Shown one piece after another: positions 62,596-64,000 of a stretch of 64,000 nt of DNA (position 1 is its first letter; every line of letters begins with the position of its first letter). Both the position numbers and the translations under genes were made by a program. The stretch comes from Bugulina stolonifera (taxonomy: Eukaryota > Bryozoa > Gymnolaemata > Cheilostomatida > Bugulidae): positions 9,817,072 to 9,881,071 of the forward strand of contig OW285189.1 in NCBI GenBank assembly GCA_935421135.1, given 5' to 3'. The notes under the pieces were generated by a model. That model did no database searches. It worked only from the letters and a program-made list of their open reading frames with translations, and had not been told where the DNA came from.

Positions 62596-63644
62596 GGTGT
62601 GTGTGTGTGGGGAGATAACTCCTAAGTTTAACTGCAAGGGTATATTATATGATGCTTTCTAGTTGCTATTCCAGCATACATGTAGTTCAAGGCTACTTCA
62701 CCTACCAGCTGTGAATAAAATGAAATATTATAAATACAATCTACTCAGTCACTGTCTTCTAATATATTATACTACTTACTGGCCAATGGCTGTCATGACT
62801 TATTCTGGCTAATTTAATGTATTAACTTTCTAAAGGTGAGCAGATAAGTGGTAGATTGATTTTAAAGAGTTTCTAACTTGATAACCTGACAACTCAAGTA
62901 GCTCAGTGTACACAGATAAATGTCTCGCATGGAAATGAGGTGGAAATCATGGCCTTATGACTAATAATACATACATATGTACAGGTATATACTATATTCT
63001 ATACAGCTTCTGTTCTGTTAGTTATAAGACTACATATTTTTTGAAGTACTTGGGTAAGAATGGTGAATTAATTAACGGCTAAACTGCCCAGTGAAGAATA
63101 AGATAAGTTTCAAATTTGGATCAACAGTAGTACCACTTTACTTATGATATTTGGTAAGTACACATCAGTACACATGTAGGTACATGTAGTTGTAGGCACA
63201 TGTAAGTACACAACTTTGTGTGTTTTTGCATGAAATACTTCTAGGCTCCCTACATAAAAGGTTAAGGTGTAGTTATTGTAAACTGTAGAGAATTAGTTAA
63301 ACAAAGATACCAAAAGTCAATATTGAATATTACTTTATGATAATTATAATTTATGCCTGTTTGTATTGATCTAGTAAGGCATTGTTCTTTTGAATACTGA
63401 CCAATAAGTTGGAGAGGAATCATTGATTCCCTCTGTTTTAGATATAACCAACAATAGAACTGCTCACAGAATTGTGACTCAGCCAGTTGAACAGGTTGAA
63501 AGGTAAATTGACAATAATCAAAAAGACAAAAGGTCCAGATGAACACAGGTCACAGACAATACTGTTCTTTTAGATATTTTGATAATACCAATTTTGGGAA
63601 GGAATACATGTACTTATTACAAAAACCACCTGCATTGTGAAACT
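62596..63644. other. Intergenic, no supported gene
   Basis: No convincing exon on either strand. TACATGTA-type motifs cluster at 63160-63205. The minus-strand ORF 63262-63546 has random composition. Confidence 0.5.
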
Positions 63645-63787
63645 GTAGGCTTACCAATTCTCCCTGATTCTACAGGAGACCTCTTGACTTCCAACTCAAG
63701 TCCTATTATCCTACCTTGCTCAAACTGGACACTCCCACTGAAAGGCTGAATCTACCAGATTTTTACCAGTGGAACTTGGCAAGTCTG
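63645..63787 (-). mobile_element. Diverged second copy of the 131-bp MITE
   Basis: Read on the minus strand it follows 38900-39030: CAGACTTGCCAAGTTCCA at the start, 'gattcagcctttcagtgggagtgtcca' against 'gattcagggtggggcctgtcca' inside, and 'gtctcctgtagaatcaggga...ttggtaagccta' at the end. No matching target duplication remains, so it is an older copy. Confidence 0.65.
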
Positions 63788-64000
63788 CCAGGAACTGTTT
63801 TGTTAATATTGATTGTAACTTTAAAACCTTCTCCACAGGAACCAAAGATATCAAACTGGCAATATTGAATCAGTAATATATGGAAGCAACAGCATCGGGC
63901 CAATTATTATGTGGAACCAAAGCTAACTTTGAAGGTAGTACTGACTATTCCTAACCTGGCATCTCAAAGACTCTACCCTTGCAAATCACCTACTCTCAAA

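Noticed and set aside
1..64000. tRNA, rRNA, CRISPR arrays, bacterial operons or viral genes
   Set aside because: None of the expected cloverleaf, repeat-spacer, ribosomal or viral protein signals was seen by eye; the window is spliced animal DNA.

Overview
This is eukaryotic, AT-rich DNA from an animal. The five clearest genes are all spliced. Their conserved parts (WW plus BAG domains, CARD plus TPR domains, a diphosphoinositol-polyphosphate Nudix hydrolase, an inositol hexakisphosphate kinase) are metazoan in character. Compact introns, very AT-rich intergenic DNA and many small hAT-type elements suggest a non-bilaterian such as a sponge, but that is inference. All gene models were spliced by hand from GT/AG sites and phase compatibility; no transcript data were available.

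Layout. 1-15 kb: mostly repeats. There are exon-like scraps at 0.1-1.5 kb, a 3.03-kb TIR element with perfect 8-bp target duplications (2800-5833), a 605-bp hAT MITE (6084-6688) and its 87-bp relative, a foldback, a 27-29-bp tandem array, a pogo/Tigger-like element, a decayed LINE 3' end and a fragment of another hAT element. 15.9-16.5 kb (+): a short BAG3-like co-chaperone. 17.4-24.1 kb (-): a nine-exon gene joining an N-terminal CARD to an APPBP2-like TPR protein. 25.9-26.6 kb (-): a LINE reverse-transcriptase relic. 27.6-34.2 kb (+): an unrecognised spliced gene whose second intron holds three hAT-type elements nested inside one another; decayed tandem copies of its exon block follow to 36.7 kb. 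40.8-46.5 kb (-): a diphosphoinositol polyphosphate phosphohydrolase (DIPP/NUDT3-like). 50.0-52.7 kb (+): an inositol hexakisphosphate kinase (IP6K). 53.8-56.1 kb (-): a small secreted 12-cysteine protein. 60.1-60.3 kb (-): the last exon of a gene with a PPxY-bearing tail. The rest to 64 kb is intergenic with small unproven ORFs and a MITE copy.

How genes relate. The DIPP and IP6K genes are divergent, with start codons 3.45 kb apart. Their products are expected to remove and add the beta-phosphate of inositol pyrophosphates, so an antagonistic enzyme pair shares one upstream region. The CARD-TPR gene is the most unusual protein: an exon encoding a death-fold adaptor domain is spliced in phase to a relative of APPBP2, a substrate receptor of cullin-2 ubiquitin ligases. 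I know of no such fusion in the family, but I could not search.
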